DNA of 64,000 bases from positions 1 to 64,000 of the forward strand of contig CAZYFT010000003.1 in the NCBI GenBank assembly GCA_964646575.1, written 5' to 3'. This stretch comes from GCA-016700035 sp964646575 (GTDB lineage: Bacteria > Patescibacteriota > Saccharimonadia > CAILAD01 > GCA-016700035). The notes under the pieces are model-generated. The model did not search any database and was not told the origin of the DNA. It saw only the letters and a program-made list of their open reading frames with translations. Shown here in pieces: positions 7,469 to 16,109 of the stretch; the stretch's first letter is position 1, and every line of letters starts with the position of its first letter. A program made the position numbers and the translations under genes.

Positions 7469-8785
7469 CTAGTATTTTTCATAAGTCGCCATCGTTACAC
7501 GGCTTTCGACCTGTCTTTTCGTCTCGATTGCGACCGAAACCAAGATAAATAAGCTGGTTCCACCAATCGCCACTGCCTGACTCATATTGAGATAACGCTC
7601 AACAACAAGCGGCAGAATAGCAATTACACCGAGAGCAGTGGCTCCAGTGAGGTTAAGTCGGCCGATCACACCTTTAAGATACTTAGATGTCTCATTGCCT
7701 GGACGAATACCAGGGATAAACCCTCCTTGCTTTTGAAGATTTTCAGCGATATCCTTCGGCTTAAATATGATCGACGTATAGATGTAGGTAAATACGAAGA
7801 TGAGCAAAAAGTATGAAACCAGATAGATCGTACTTGTTGAGGCAAACCACTGTGTCATCTTTTGAGCAAGGTTTGCCACCCATTGGGTGCTTGCATTCTG
7901 TAATAATTGACCAAGAAACGTTGGTATCGAGAGAAATGTAAGAGCGAAAATCACTGGGATCACACCAGCAGTAATAAGTCTAAGTGGCAAATGCGTATCA
8001 ACACTACCATATTTACCAATGGCCGCACTCCGACGTGCGTACGAAATTGGAATGTTGCGCTGAGCTTCATTCACCATCACCACTCCAAAAGTAGTTACGA
8101 GGAACATGCCACCCAATATCAAAACTTTAATCAACTGCGAGCTATCCCCCTGAACCAGAGCGGCCTGCTGGCTAACAAGCCCAGGAAGCGAAGCAATAAT
8201 ACCAGCCGCAATAATCATAGAGATACCGTTACCAAAGCCCTTTTCGGTAATCAGCTCACCGAGCCACATAAGGAACATACTGCCGGCAGTGAGCGACAAG
8301 ATCATCATAGCCCACTGCCCAATGCTTGGACTGCCAATCAGGTCAGTTCCCGCGCTCTGATTAGAAAGTTGGCGTACGAGCGTAATAACGGTAAATGACT
8401 GGATAATTGCAAGCGGCACGGTTAAGACGCGCATGTATTGATTGAGTTTTGCTCGGCCACGCTCACCTTCCTTGGACAGAGCCTCCCAGCTTGGAATGAC
8501 CTGCTGCATCAGCTGCACAATAATTGAGGCCGTAATATAGGGGCCAATCCCCATCGCGATAATCGAAAAGTTTGCCAACGCACCCCCAGTAAATAAATTG
8601 GCAAACCCAAGAATTGGCGTTTGATTAAATACTGAAAGTAAGAATGTCTGCAAGCGCTCAACATCTGGAACTGGCGCCGGGACATGCGTGAGCAAGCTGT
8701 ACACCACAAGAATACCGAGAACGACCAAGAGACGGCCGCGTAACTCCTTGTTCTTCCAGAAAAACTTCAGTGTATCTCTTTTCAT
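7469..8785 (-). CDS. secY: Preprotein translocase subunit SecY
   Basis: A 438-residue protein with about ten membrane helices, forming the protein-conducting channel of the Sec translocon. The early plug-region motif (GFANLFTGGALANFSIIAMGIGPYITASI) and the late cytosolic loop with the R-P-G motif (GGFIPGIRPGNETSKYL) match the family. Length is normal. It follows rplO after a 69-bp gap that contains a strong hairpin. Confidence 0.96.
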   Translation of the reverse strand: MKRDTLKFFWKNKELRGRLLVVLGILVVYSLLTHVPAPVPDVERLQTFLLSVFNQTPILGFANLFTGGALANFSIIAMGIGPYITASIIVQLMQQVIPSWEALSKEGERGRAKLNQYMRVLTVPLAIIQSFTVITLVRQLSNQSAGTDLIGSPSIGQWAMMILSLTAGSMFLMWLGELITEKGFGNGISMIIAAGIIASLPGLVSQQAALVQGDSSQLIKVLILGGMFLVTTFGVVMVNEAQRNIPISYARRSAAIGKYGSVDTHLPLRLITAGVIPVIFALTFLSIPTFLGQLLQNASTQWVANLAQKMTQWFASTSTIYLVSYFLLIFVFTYIYTSIIFKPKDIAENLQKQGGFIPGIRPGNETSKYLKGVIGRLNLTGATALGVIAILPLVVERYLNMSQAVAIGGTSLFILVSVAIETKRQVESRVTMATYEKY

Positions 8786-8815
8786 ACCCCTCCAGTATAC
8801 CGTATCTTACCCTCA

Positions 8816-8858
8816 CTAGAGAGGCTTGCGGATATGTTTCGCAAGCCTTTTTCTCTAG
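8816..8858 (-). promoter_or_regulatory. large hairpin between rplO and secY
   Basis: A perfect 9-bp inner stem (8822-8830 with 8840-8848) and an outer 6-bp stem CTAGAG/CTCTAG (8816-8821 with 8853-8858) overlap the rplO stop codon. On the minus strand no T-run follows, so it is not a plain terminator. It could be an RNA processing or stability element, or a weak attenuator ahead of secY. Confidence 0.5.
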
Positions 8859-9337
8859 TTCTGCTCTTTGGCCTTTTTCTTGTTATTCTTAGGACGCACA
8901 ACGGCAGTAGCAGTAAATGTACCGCCAGCCTTCTCAATCGTTGCGATTGCCGAAGCAGTTGCAGCCTGAAGTTCAACAGTGAGCTTCTTAGTCACTTCCC
9001 CACCACCCAAAATCTTCACAGATTGAGCTTCGGTCGTAATCAAGCCGGCTTTCTTTAAAACGGCATTGGTTACTTTTTCCTGGCCCAAGTTTGTAAGCTG
9101 TTCTAGCGTAACTTCTACGTAATTCACTTTGCGAGCATGCGTGAAGCCACGTGCCTTTGGCAAGCGCATTGAAAGTTTTGTTTGACCACCTTCAAATCCT
9201 GGCTTAATTTTCTTACCAGTTCGAGCTTTCTGACCTTTTGTGCCACGACCTGCAGTCTTTCCACCACCGGCAGAAATTCCACGACCAACCCGCTTACGCG
9301 AAGTTTTTGCAGCAACTTCTAGTTCATGATATTTCAT
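8855..9337 (-). CDS. rplO: 50S ribosomal protein L15
   Basis: A 160-residue L15. The glycine-rich N-terminal tail (KRVGRGISAGGGKTAGRGTKGQKAR, spanning about residues 15-40) threads into 23S rRNA; the globular domain follows, and the C-terminus has a short lysine-rich extension. It overlaps rpsE by 4 bp. The gene usually found between rpsE and rplO, rpmD (L30), is absent and no room remains for it. Confidence 0.96.
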   Translation of the reverse strand: MKYHELEVAAKTSRKRVGRGISAGGGKTAGRGTKGQKARTGKKIKPGFEGGQTKLSMRLPKARGFTHARKVNYVEVTLEQLTNLGQEKVTNAVLKKAGLITTEAQSVKILGGGEVTKKLTVELQAATASAIATIEKAGGTFTATAVVRPKNNKKKAKEQN

Positions 9338-9837
9338 GCCTTTGCCTCCTGCTTTTTCTTGGCCGAAGGGACTTCATCGGTCTTAAGCATTGAAAGACCG
9401 GTAATGGTTGCGTAGGCATTATTGATTTTATTGGTGCTACCAAGAGATTTTGTGAATACGTCACGCACTCCGGCTACTTCCAATACAGACCGAACAGCAC
9501 CACCGGCAATCACGCCAGTTCCTTCTGGTGCAGGCTTCATGAATACTCGGGCGCCGCCCTGCTTAATCATCACTTCGTGAGCAATTGTCGTGCCTACAAG
9601 CTGAACATTAATCATATTCTTGCGAGCAACCGAGGTAGCCTTCTGGATGGCACTCGCAACATCACGCCCCTTACCAACTCCAACACCTACTTGTCCCTGA
9701 CCGTCACCAACAACCACAACGGCGCGGAAACGGAAACGACGTCCACCTTTTACCACACGAGCAACGCGATCGAGCGAGATCATACGTTCGGTTAGCTCTG
9801 GACCTTGATTTTCTGTCATCGCAACTTGAGGGTTCAT
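9334..9837 (-). CDS. rpsE: 30S ribosomal protein S5
   Basis: A 167-residue S5 involved in decoding accuracy and mRNA unwinding. The S5 RNA-binding domain lies near residues 20-70 (ISLDRVARVVKGGRRFRFRA, then VVGDGQGQVGVGVGKG) and the C-terminal domain has APEGTGVIAGGAVRSVLE. The start ATG overlaps rplR by 4 bp. A start nearer the S5 domain is possible. Confidence 0.96.
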   Translation of the reverse strand: MNPQVAMTENQGPELTERMISLDRVARVVKGGRRFRFRAVVVVGDGQGQVGVGVGKGRDVASAIQKATSVARKNMINVQLVGTTIAHEVMIKQGGARVFMKPAPEGTGVIAGGAVRSVLEVAGVRDVFTKSLGSTNKINNAYATITGLSMLKTDEVPSAKKKQEAKA

Positions 9838-10196
9838 ATTGTAAGTCCTTTCTCGCGAGCTGCATCTGCAAGTGCGGCCATACGACCATGATATTTTTTA
9901 GCACCGCGGTCGAAGATGACTTGCTTAACACCAGCAGCCTGAGCCTTAGCAGCAATTTCTTCACCAGCCCATGCAGCCTTTTCCGTCATAGTCTTACCAG
10001 CAAGCTTCTGGCCAACCGTAGAAACACCCACGATTGTGCGGCTTTCATCATCATTAATCAGCTGAGCAGCTACATGATGCAATGAAACCTGAACCGAGAG
10101 ACGTGGCTTTACGGCTGTACCGTGCAAGCGAGCACGAGTGCGGTGTGCACGTCGCAGTGTATTAACTTGTTTAGCTTTCAATTCTTTCGTACTCAT
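9834..10196 (-). CDS. rplR: 50S ribosomal protein L18
   Basis: A 120-residue L18, a 5S rRNA-binding protein. It has the family layout: basic N-terminus (RRAHRTRARLHGTAVKPRLSV), central domain, and the FDRGAKKYHGRMAALADAAREKG ending that spans about residues 95-117. It lies 3 nt after rplF and overlaps rpsE by 4 bp. Confidence 0.96.
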   Translation of the reverse strand: MSTKELKAKQVNTLRRAHRTRARLHGTAVKPRLSVQVSLHHVAAQLINDDESRTIVGVSTVGQKLAGKTMTEKAAWAGEEIAAKAQAAGVKQVIFDRGAKKYHGRMAALADAAREKGLTI

Positions 10197-10199
10197 AGC

Positions 10200-10742
10200 T
10201 TAAGCTCCCTTCGCCGCAGCTTTACCGGCCTTACGTCGAACTCGTTCATCAATATAGCGAATTCCCTTGCCCTTGTACGGCTCTGGTTTCTTGAGCTCAC
10301 GAATCTGGGCGGCAGTTTGGCCAACTAGCTGTTTATCAATACCTGCAACCGAGATGATATTTCCTTCAATCGATAGCGTAATGCCAGGCTGTGGCACAAA
10401 GTCGATCTTATGTGAAAAACCAAGTGAAAATATCAAGCCTTCGCCTTTTTTCTCGACACGGAAGCCAACACCATTCATTTCGAGCTTCTTCTCAAATCCA
10501 GTGTGTACTCCGATTACTGCATTAGCAACCAAGGTGCGGAGCAAGCCATAACGGGCATTAGTTTCGCGGTTTTCAACTTCTTGCACAACAGAAAGCTGAG
10601 CATCTTCTTGCTTAAGGCTAAAACCTTCCGGCAAAGCTACAGTAAGCTCACCTTTCGGACCCTTCACTAAGATATCTTCTCCCTGCACTTCTACAGTAAC
10701 ACCGGCAGGAACAGTAATAATGGATCGTCCAATTCTACTCAT
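10200..10742 (-). CDS. rplF: 50S ribosomal protein L6
   Basis: A 180-residue L6 near the factor-binding site of the large subunit. It starts MSRIGRSIITVPAGVTVEV and has two related alpha/beta domains. The second contains the conserved GIDKQLVGQTAAQIRELKKP and the C-terminal PYKGKGIRYIDERVRRKAGK. Length is normal; it follows rpsH by 7 nt. Confidence 0.97.
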   Translation of the reverse strand: MSRIGRSIITVPAGVTVEVQGEDILVKGPKGELTVALPEGFSLKQEDAQLSVVQEVENRETNARYGLLRTLVANAVIGVHTGFEKKLEMNGVGFRVEKKGEGLIFSLGFSHKIDFVPQPGITLSIEGNIISVAGIDKQLVGQTAAQIRELKKPEPYKGKGIRYIDERVRRKAGKAAAKGA

Positions 10743-10749
10743 CTTTCAC

Positions 10750-11145
10750 CTACCATACCTTGCAAATTAATTCACCACCAAGGCCCTTAGCTCGCGCTTC
10801 GTACCCAGTCATAAGCCCGGCTGAAGTAGAGACAATAACCATGCCTCGGCCACCCAAAATACGTGGAATCTCATCACGCTTGGCGTACATGCGACGACCC
10901 GGCTTGGATACACGGATCAATGCGGTAAATGGTTTTTTTGTCTTCTGCTGGTCGATATCCAACACCAGCTGGCGGAACCCGCCCTGTTCTTCTGAGCTTA
11001 GAGCCACAATGTAGCCGTCACCGACCAAGATTTTTGCAATTTGCTCTTTCATCTTGGAGTACGGCAAACGAACTTCCGTTTTGCCGGCGGCTGCGGCATT
11101 GCGGATGCGGGTAAGCATATCTGCGATTGGATCAGTTGTTATCAT
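10750..11145 (-). CDS. rpsH: 30S ribosomal protein S8
   Basis: A 131-residue S8, a central-domain 16S rRNA binder. It starts MITTDPIADMLTRIRNA; the C-terminus carries the family signature (ILGGRGMVIVSTSAGLMTG, then GGELICKVW). I chose the ATG at 11145, preceded by a GGAAGGAA Shine-Dalgarno, over an earlier in-frame start at 11163 that overlaps rpsN. Confidence 0.96.
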   Translation of the reverse strand: MITTDPIADMLTRIRNAAAAGKTEVRLPYSKMKEQIAKILVGDGYIVALSSEEQGGFRQLVLDIDQQKTKKPFTALIRVSKPGRRMYAKRDEIPRILGGRGMVIVSTSAGLMTGYEARAKGLGGELICKVW

Positions 11146-11156
11146 AATATTCCTTC

Positions 11157-11426
11157 CTACCAACTAGCCTTTCGTACGCCTGGGATTTCTCCCTTTGAAG
11201 CGTGTTCACGGAATGTGATGCGCGAAAGACCAAAGCGGCGTATGTAACCACGGCTACGTCCAGTAATCTCACAGCGATTGCGCTGTCGATTCGGATTTGA
11301 GTTGCGTGGCAACTTGGCCAAGCCCTCTAAATCGCCGGCGGCCTTTAACTCAGCTCGCTTAGCGGCGTATTTGTCGGCCAATTTTGCGCGCTTTAATTCG
11401 CGCTGCACAAGTGCTTTTCGAGCCAT
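11157..11426 (-). CDS. rpsN: 30S ribosomal protein S14 (long, zinc-free form)
   Basis: An 89-residue S14 of the 30S head. The C-terminal signature (RCEITGRSRGYIRRFGLSRI, then EIPGVRKASW) is present. The two CxxC pairs of the short zinc-binding form are absent, so this is the long C- type. It overlaps rplE by one base. Confidence 0.96.
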   Translation of the reverse strand: MARKALVQRELKRAKLADKYAAKRAELKAAGDLEGLAKLPRNSNPNRQRNRCEITGRSRGYIRRFGLSRITFREHASKGEIPGVRKASW

Positions 11427-11977
11427 TATTTGGCCTCCTTTCGTTCAAGTGGCATGCCCATCGCACGGAGCAAGGCTTCACCTTCGGTCTTATTGTGGGC
11501 GGTTGTTACAAGTGTTATCTGAACACCGTGCGTAAGTTGAGCGTCTTCGTAACCAATTTCTGGGAAAAGAGTCTGTTCGGCAAGACCAATTGAGTAATTA
11601 CCCTGTGGGTCAAAACCTTTTACCGAAAGACCATGAAAATCACGCAGACGCGGCAGAACCACAGCAATCAAGCGATCCAAGAAATCATACATTCGCTCGC
11701 CGCGCAAAGTAACTTTTGCACCAATCGACTGACCCTCACGGAGCTTGAAACCAGCAATCGAGAGACGAGCCTTAGTGATAATTGGTTTTTGGCCAGTAAT
11801 CTTGGTAAGTGTAGCTACCGCGTTATCGAGATACTTCTGATCCATAACTGCACGACCAACACCAACTGATACCACAACTTTTGTGAGCTTCGGTACACGA
11901 TGGGCATTTTCTACACCGAGTTCGTCAGTAAGAGACTTAATCATCTCGGTTTTGTAGCGTTCTTGTAGGCGGTTCAC
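11426..11977 (-). CDS. rplE: 50S ribosomal protein L5
   Basis: A 183-residue L5 that binds 5S rRNA and contacts P-site tRNA. Seen are the LTKVVVSVGVGRA block, the KARLSIAGFKLREGQSIG loop and the GLSVKGFDPQGNYSIGLAEQ motif (about residues 115-135). Length is normal. It overlaps rplX by 4 bp. Confidence 0.97.
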   Translation of the reverse strand: MNRLQERYKTEMIKSLTDELGVENAHRVPKLTKVVVSVGVGRAVMDQKYLDNAVATLTKITGQKPIITKARLSIAGFKLREGQSIGAKVTLRGERMYDFLDRLIAVVLPRLRDFHGLSVKGFDPQGNYSIGLAEQTLFPEIGYEDAQLTHGVQITLVTTAHNKTEGEALLRAMGMPLERKEAK

Positions 11978-12348
11978 TTCTTCACCTCTTTCTTATCGGC
12001 GTCTTTCTTTAGCGCTTCGGTCTTGGTTGCCTTTTTCTTATTTGAGAACTTAGACACGTTAAACACACGTTCCTTGGAGCCATCGGCACGCTTTTCAAAG
12101 CTTACGCGAGCTGGCTTACCGCTCTTTGGATCAAGCACCTGTACCTTTGAGGCTTCGATTGGCTTGGTCAGCTCCACAATACCTCCACTTGGGTTTTGGG
12201 TAGTTGGCTTCTGATGGCGCTTCACAGTGTTCAGGCCAGCAATCACTACTTTGTTCTCGCGTGGCAATACGGCAACCACTTCGCCAGTCTTACCTTTATC
12301 ACGACCGGTAACAATCATTACCTTATCTTTTAGGCGGATCTTAAACAT
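11974..12348 (-). CDS. rplX: 50S ribosomal protein L24
   Basis: A 124-residue L24, an assembly initiator. The KOW domain lies at the N-terminus (LKDKVMIVTGRDKGKTGEV) and the GLNTVKRHQKP block follows. The family core ends near residue 100; after it comes a lysine-rich tail of about 25 residues with the sequence type KKATKTEALKK. It overlaps rplN by one base. Confidence 0.95.
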   Translation of the reverse strand: MFKIRLKDKVMIVTGRDKGKTGEVVAVLPRENKVVIAGLNTVKRHQKPTTQNPSGGIVELTKPIEASKVQVLDPKSGKPARVSFEKRADGSKERVFNVSKFSNKKKATKTEALKKDADKKEVKK

Positions 12349-12716
12349 TAGAGTACCTCCGGTGCGAGTGAGACAATCTTCATGTATCCGCGATCACGCA
12401 ATTCTCGAGCAACTGGCCCAAAGATACGGGTTCCGCGTGGTTGGCCCTGCTTGTCGATAATTACTGCAGCATTTTCATCAAAACGGATAGCACTACCGTC
12501 GGCACGTGTCGTGATTTTTGTAGCACGTACTACAACTGCCTGAACAACTTCTTTTTTCTTGACGGTACCGTTTGGTGTGGCCTGCTTTACGGAAGCTACA
12601 ATGATGTCACCCACCATTGCGTAACGACGACGTGAGCCACCAAGCACCTTGATACACATAATCTTTTTGGCACCAGTGTTATCGGCAAGCTTAAGCATAG
12701 TCTGCGGCTGAATCAT
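12348..12716 (-). CDS. rplN: 50S ribosomal protein L14
   Basis: A 122-residue L14 at the subunit interface (bridges B5/B8). It shows MIQPQTMLKLADNTGAKKIM at the start, the KKEVVQAVVVRATK block and the C-terminal GPVARELRDRGYMKIVSLAPE. Length is exactly the family norm. It overlaps rpsQ by 4 bp. Confidence 0.97.
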   Translation of the reverse strand: MIQPQTMLKLADNTGAKKIMCIKVLGGSRRRYAMVGDIIVASVKQATPNGTVKKKEVVQAVVVRATKITTRADGSAIRFDENAAVIIDKQGQPRGTRIFGPVARELRDRGYMKIVSLAPEVL

Positions 12717-12985
12717 TTTGCAGACTCCTTTTTAGCAGGCTTCTTAGTATCACCATTCAGAACTTTAGCAACGGTAAAACGTTTCATACGGCTCATTGGA
12801 CGCGTTTCTTCAATTTCTACCATAGTACCTACAGCCAACTCATTGGTTTCATCATGTGCGTGAAAACGAGCAGTGGTTTTATACTGCTTCCGATAGATAG
12901 GGTGTGTCTTCAAAGCTTCAACAGCCACAACTACGGTGTTCTGCATCTTATTTGAAACTACTTTACCTGTAAGTTTTCTAGCCAT
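12713..12985 (-). CDS. rpsQ: 30S ribosomal protein S17
   Basis: A 90-residue S17, an OB-fold 16S rRNA binder. It shows LTGKVVSNKMQNTVVVAVE, the HPIYRKQYKTTARFHAHDE loop and the ETRPMSRMKRFTV block, then a short basic tail. It overlaps rpmC by 8 bp and rplN by 4 bp. Confidence 0.96.
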   Translation of the reverse strand: MARKLTGKVVSNKMQNTVVVAVEALKTHPIYRKQYKTTARFHAHDETNELAVGTMVEIEETRPMSRMKRFTVAKVLNGDTKKPAKKESAK

Positions 12986-13190
12986 TGTTCTTCTCCAGTT
13001 CCGCTAGTTCGCGCTCACTTGTAATAGTAAGGGCTCGAGCCAGATCGGTTTTTAGGTTGCGAATTGCTCGCACTTGCTTAACATCTTTGGTTTTAATTTC
13101 TACATAGCCTTCAGCAATTTTCTGGCGAGTGTCAGTAATAAACTTTGCCAGTTCAGCATCTGATTGCAGGCGGATTTCACGAATCTTCAT
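12978..13190 (-). CDS. rpmC: 50S ribosomal protein L29
   Basis: A 70-residue L29 near the peptide exit tunnel, where trigger factor and SRP dock with L23. It is a two-helix protein with the conserved QVRAIRNLKTDLARALTI-type block in the second half. Length is normal. It lies 2 nt after rplP. Confidence 0.94.
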   Translation of the reverse strand: MKIREIRLQSDAELAKFITDTRQKIAEGYVEIKTKDVKQVRAIRNLKTDLARALTITSERELAELEKNNG

Positions 13191-13192
13191 AA

Positions 13193-13612
13193 CTATTCTC
13201 CAACTCCCTCACGAACGATAAAACGAGTCTTCATTGGAAGCTTACGTCCAGCCAAGCGCATGGCCTCTTTTGCAACATCCTCACTCACTCCATCAAGTTC
13301 AAACACGATTTTGCCGGCCTGGACTTTAGCAACGTAATGATCAACGGCACCCTTACCAGATCCCATGCGCACTTCATTTGGCTTCTTGGTGACTGGTGTG
13401 TGTGGGAACACGCGAATCCAAACCTTACCACCACGCTTGATATAGCGAGTCATAGCACGACGAGCAGCTTCGATTTGGCGAGATGTCAGGCGCTCGTTTT
13501 CGAGAGCACGCAAACCATAGCGCCCAAACGAGATCTCAGTGCCGCGAGTTGCCTCTCCGCGGTTCTTACCCTTAAAGGTTTTACGGAATTTAGTCTTGCG
13601 CGGAAGTAACAT
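13193..13612 (-). CDS. rplP: 50S ribosomal protein L16
   Basis: A 139-residue L16 that positions A-site tRNA and 23S rRNA helix 89. It starts MLLPRKTKFRKTFKGKNRG; the block ARRAMTRYIKRGGKVWIRVF and the MGSGKGAVDHYVAKVQAGK motif are intact. Length is normal. It overlaps rpsC by one base. Confidence 0.97.
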   Translation of the reverse strand: MLLPRKTKFRKTFKGKNRGEATRGTEISFGRYGLRALENERLTSRQIEAARRAMTRYIKRGGKVWIRVFPHTPVTKKPNEVRMGSGKGAVDHYVAKVQAGKIVFELDGVSEDVAKEAMRLAGRKLPMKTRFIVREGVGE

Positions 13613-14238
13613 TACTTATCCTCTCCCGTATAGATCCAAGCCTTCACGCCAATAATTCCGAAGGTTGTGTGAGCTTCTGCACTCGCATAGCTAATGTTGG
13701 CACGGATGGTGTGGAGTGGGATCGAACCCAATGCAACACTTTCAGTACGAGCCATGTCGGCGCCGTTCAAACGGCCGCCAACCTGAACCTTAGCGCCAAG
13801 TGCTCCGGCCTTCATAGAGTTTTCAGCAGCATTCTTCAGCACGCGACGGAATGGCATGCGGCGCTCGAGGGCGCTAGCAATATTGTTGGCAACCAATTGA
13901 GCTTCCAGGTCTGGTTGACGAATTTCTTCGATATTAACGCGCAACTTGCCCTCAACGACCTTAGCGAGTTCTTTTTTGAGGGCCTCTGCACCAGAGCCAC
14001 CGCGGCCGATTACAACACCAGGCTTAGCAGTATAAATACTCACTACTACTTCACCGGTATTGCGCTCAATCTCAACACGAGCCACAGCAGCACGAAAACC
14101 AAGCATCTTACCAATAATTTCGCGAATTTTAAGGTCTTCCTTTAGGAGAGTGCGATATTCACGACCGGCAAACCAGCGACTGCGCCAGTTACGGTCAGCC
14201 TGCAATCGCATTGAAATTGGATTAATTTTTTGTCCCAT
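13612..14238 (-). CDS. rpsC: 30S ribosomal protein S3
   Basis: A 208-residue S3 at the mRNA entry channel. It starts MGQKINPISMRL; the type II KH domain contains VVIGRGGSGAEALKKEL near residues 75-90, and the C-terminal domain has GRLNGADMARTES and the TTFGIIGVKAWIYTGE ending. The C-terminal extension found in many phyla is absent. Confidence 0.97.
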   Translation of the reverse strand: MGQKINPISMRLQADRNWRSRWFAGREYRTLLKEDLKIREIIGKMLGFRAAVARVEIERNTGEVVVSIYTAKPGVVIGRGGSGAEALKKELAKVVEGKLRVNIEEIRQPDLEAQLVANNIASALERRMPFRRVLKNAAENSMKAGALGAKVQVGGRLNGADMARTESVALGSIPLHTIRANISYASAEAHTTFGIIGVKAWIYTGEDK

Positions 14239-14241
14239 GAC

Positions 14242-14655
14242 TTACGCTTCCTTCCCACTTGCAGCTAACTGCTTCTTAGGAGTTTTTTCCACTTTTTTTG
14301 CTGAACGTTTTTTTTCAACAGTTGCTTCATCAGTAACTACAACCGTGAGGTGCGACATGCGGTGCAAGATTGGAGCAGCCATACCACGTGAGCGTGGTCG
14401 GAAACGCTTCAGAGTTGGGCCCTCATCAACCTTAATTTCGGCAACCCGTAGACTGCTTTTACGAGCGTTGTGATTATTTTCAGCATTAGCAACAGCGCTC
14501 TTCAAGGCTTCAGCTACCATGACTGCACCTTTTTTTGGTGTAGCTGCAAGCACTTGTTCAGCTTGGGCAACCTGCAAACCGCGCACTAAATCAGCCGACA
14601 GTCGCAGCTTGCGTGATGAGATTTTGAGATATTTGATAGAAGCGTGAGTTTTCAT
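14242..14655 (-). CDS. rplV: 50S ribosomal protein L22
   Basis: A 137-residue L22 lining the peptide exit tunnel. The core (KYLKISSRKLRLSADLVRG through the PRSRGMAAPILHRMSHLTV hairpin) ends near residue 112. A basic tail of about 25 residues rich in lysine (KKRSAKKVEKTPKKQ) follows, longer than the 110-residue family core. Confidence 0.96.
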   Translation of the reverse strand: MKTHASIKYLKISSRKLRLSADLVRGLQVAQAEQVLAATPKKGAVMVAEALKSAVANAENNHNARKSSLRVAEIKVDEGPTLKRFRPRSRGMAAPILHRMSHLTVVVTDEATVEKKRSAKKVEKTPKKQLAASGKEA

Positions 14656-14658
14656 AGT

Positions 14659-14934
14659 TTAACCTTGTTGTTTCGCCAGCTTACCGCCGTGTCCCTTAAA
14701 CTTACGAGTTGGAGAAAATTCACCGAGCTTATGTCCAACCATATTTTCGGTCACGAATACTGGTACGTGAGTCTTGCCATTATGTACGGCAATCGTCTTA
14801 CCAACCATTTCAGGAGAAATTGAGCTAGCGCGCGCCCAAGTCTTAATGACGGTTTTGTCACTTGGACCAAGTGCAAGCACTTTTTTGAGAAGTTTGGCGT
14901 CTACGTATGGGCCTTTTTTCAGTGAACGGCTCAT
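14659..14934 (-). CDS. rpsS: 30S ribosomal protein S19
   Basis: A 91-residue S19 of the 30S head. It starts MSRSLKKGPYVDAKLLKKV and has the family signature GHKLGEFSPTRKFKGHGGK at the C-terminus. Length is normal; it abuts the rplB stop. Confidence 0.97.
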   Translation of the reverse strand: MSRSLKKGPYVDAKLLKKVLALGPSDKTVIKTWARASSISPEMVGKTIAVHNGKTHVPVFVTENMVGHKLGEFSPTRKFKGHGGKLAKQQG

Positions 14935-15762
14935 TTATTTTCCTTTCCTGTGGCGGATTATGTACTTATCAGTTGCCTTGCGACGACGTGTCTTAGCGCC
15001 AAGTGCTGGCTTACCCCATGGTGTTACTGGGCGCTTCAGACCAATTGAAGTACCGCCTTCACCACCACCATGACGGTGGTCGTTCGGGTTCATAGCCTTA
15101 CCACGTACAGTCGGGCGAATACCCATGCGGCGCTTACGACCAGCAGACCCAACCTTAATAAGACTATGGCTTTCATTACCAACACCACCGATTGTTGCGT
15201 AACACTCAACACGAACCATGCGCATTTCGCCAGATGGAAGCTTAATTGTAGCCATTTCGCCCTCTTTGGCGGCAAGCTGAGCCTTAGTGCCCGCAGAACG
15301 AACAAGCTGTCCACCCTTGCCTGGAGTAAGTTCGATATTATACACCACGCTACCTACTGGGATTTCAGACAATGGCAGGCGGTTGTGCTCGCGAATTTCG
15401 CCTTCGGCTGCAGCGGTAATAGTAGCACCTACCTGCATTCCAGAACCGGCGATAATGTAAGCCTTACGGCCTTTTTCGTCACGAATGAGAGCAATGTTTG
15501 CTGATCGGCCCGGATCATATTCGATAGCAACAATAGTTGCGCTCTTCATGCCAGCCTGACGAAAATCAACAATACGGATAGCACGCTTAGCTCCACCACC
15601 ACGGTGACGAACAGTAATCTTACCTTGGTTGTTACGACCAGCCTTTTGCTTGCGCTTAAGGATAAGAGATTTTTCTGGCTTCGTTTTGGTAATTTCATCA
15701 AAACGATCAACGCTCATGCCACGACGAGCAGAAGTATTACGCTTAAGTACGCGAATTGCCAT
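14935..15762 (-). CDS. rplB: 50S ribosomal protein L2
   Basis: A 275-residue L2, needed for peptidyl transferase function and subunit joining. The RNA-binding part has GKITVRHRGGGAKRAIRIVDF and the C-terminal part the signature RPTVRGKAMNPNDHRHGGGE, with the conserved histidine that sits near the catalytic centre. Length is normal; it overlaps rplW by one base. Confidence 0.97.
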   Translation of the reverse strand: MAIRVLKRNTSARRGMSVDRFDEITKTKPEKSLILKRKQKAGRNNQGKITVRHRGGGAKRAIRIVDFRQAGMKSATIVAIEYDPGRSANIALIRDEKGRKAYIIAGSGMQVGATITAAAEGEIREHNRLPLSEIPVGSVVYNIELTPGKGGQLVRSAGTKAQLAAKEGEMATIKLPSGEMRMVRVECYATIGGVGNESHSLIKVGSAGRKRRMGIRPTVRGKAMNPNDHRHGGGEGGTSIGLKRPVTPWGKPALGAKTRRRKATDKYIIRHRKGK

Positions 15763-16109
15763 TACTTCTTCTCCTCTTTCTTAGTCTTCTCAGCAGCCTT
15801 CTTGGCCTTCTTGTCTTCCTTAGCTGGTTCTTCCTGGCCAAGATCAAAGGCAGCAATCTTCTGACCTGCAGCAACCTGAACATAGGCTTTCTTCACGTCT
15901 ACACGACGACCCTTAACCTGACGGAAGCGCTTTTCCTTACCTTTGGCGATCGAGATGCGTACATCGGTAGGATCAACTTTAAACTGATCCTTTACCGCAC
16001 GAGCAACTTCGATTTTGTTAGTGCTCATCGGAACAGTAAAGGTATACACGCCCTTGGCAGCCTGCATAAGGGTCTTTTCAGTAATTTTTGGTACGATTAC
16101 AAGACTCAC
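15762..16109 (-). CDS. rplW: 50S ribosomal protein L23
   Basis: A 115-residue L23, the docking site for trigger factor and SRP at the tunnel exit. It shows VIVPKITEKTLMQA, the FTVPMSTNKIEVARAVKDQF block and the RVDVKKAYVQV strand. The core ends near residue 95 and a tail of alternating K and E/A follows. A trigger factor gene is also present in this window. Confidence 0.95.
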   Translation of the reverse strand: MSLVIVPKITEKTLMQAAKGVYTFTVPMSTNKIEVARAVKDQFKVDPTDVRISIAKGKEKRFRQVKGRRVDVKKAYVQVAAGQKIAAFDLGQEEPAKEDKKAKKAAEKTKKEEKK

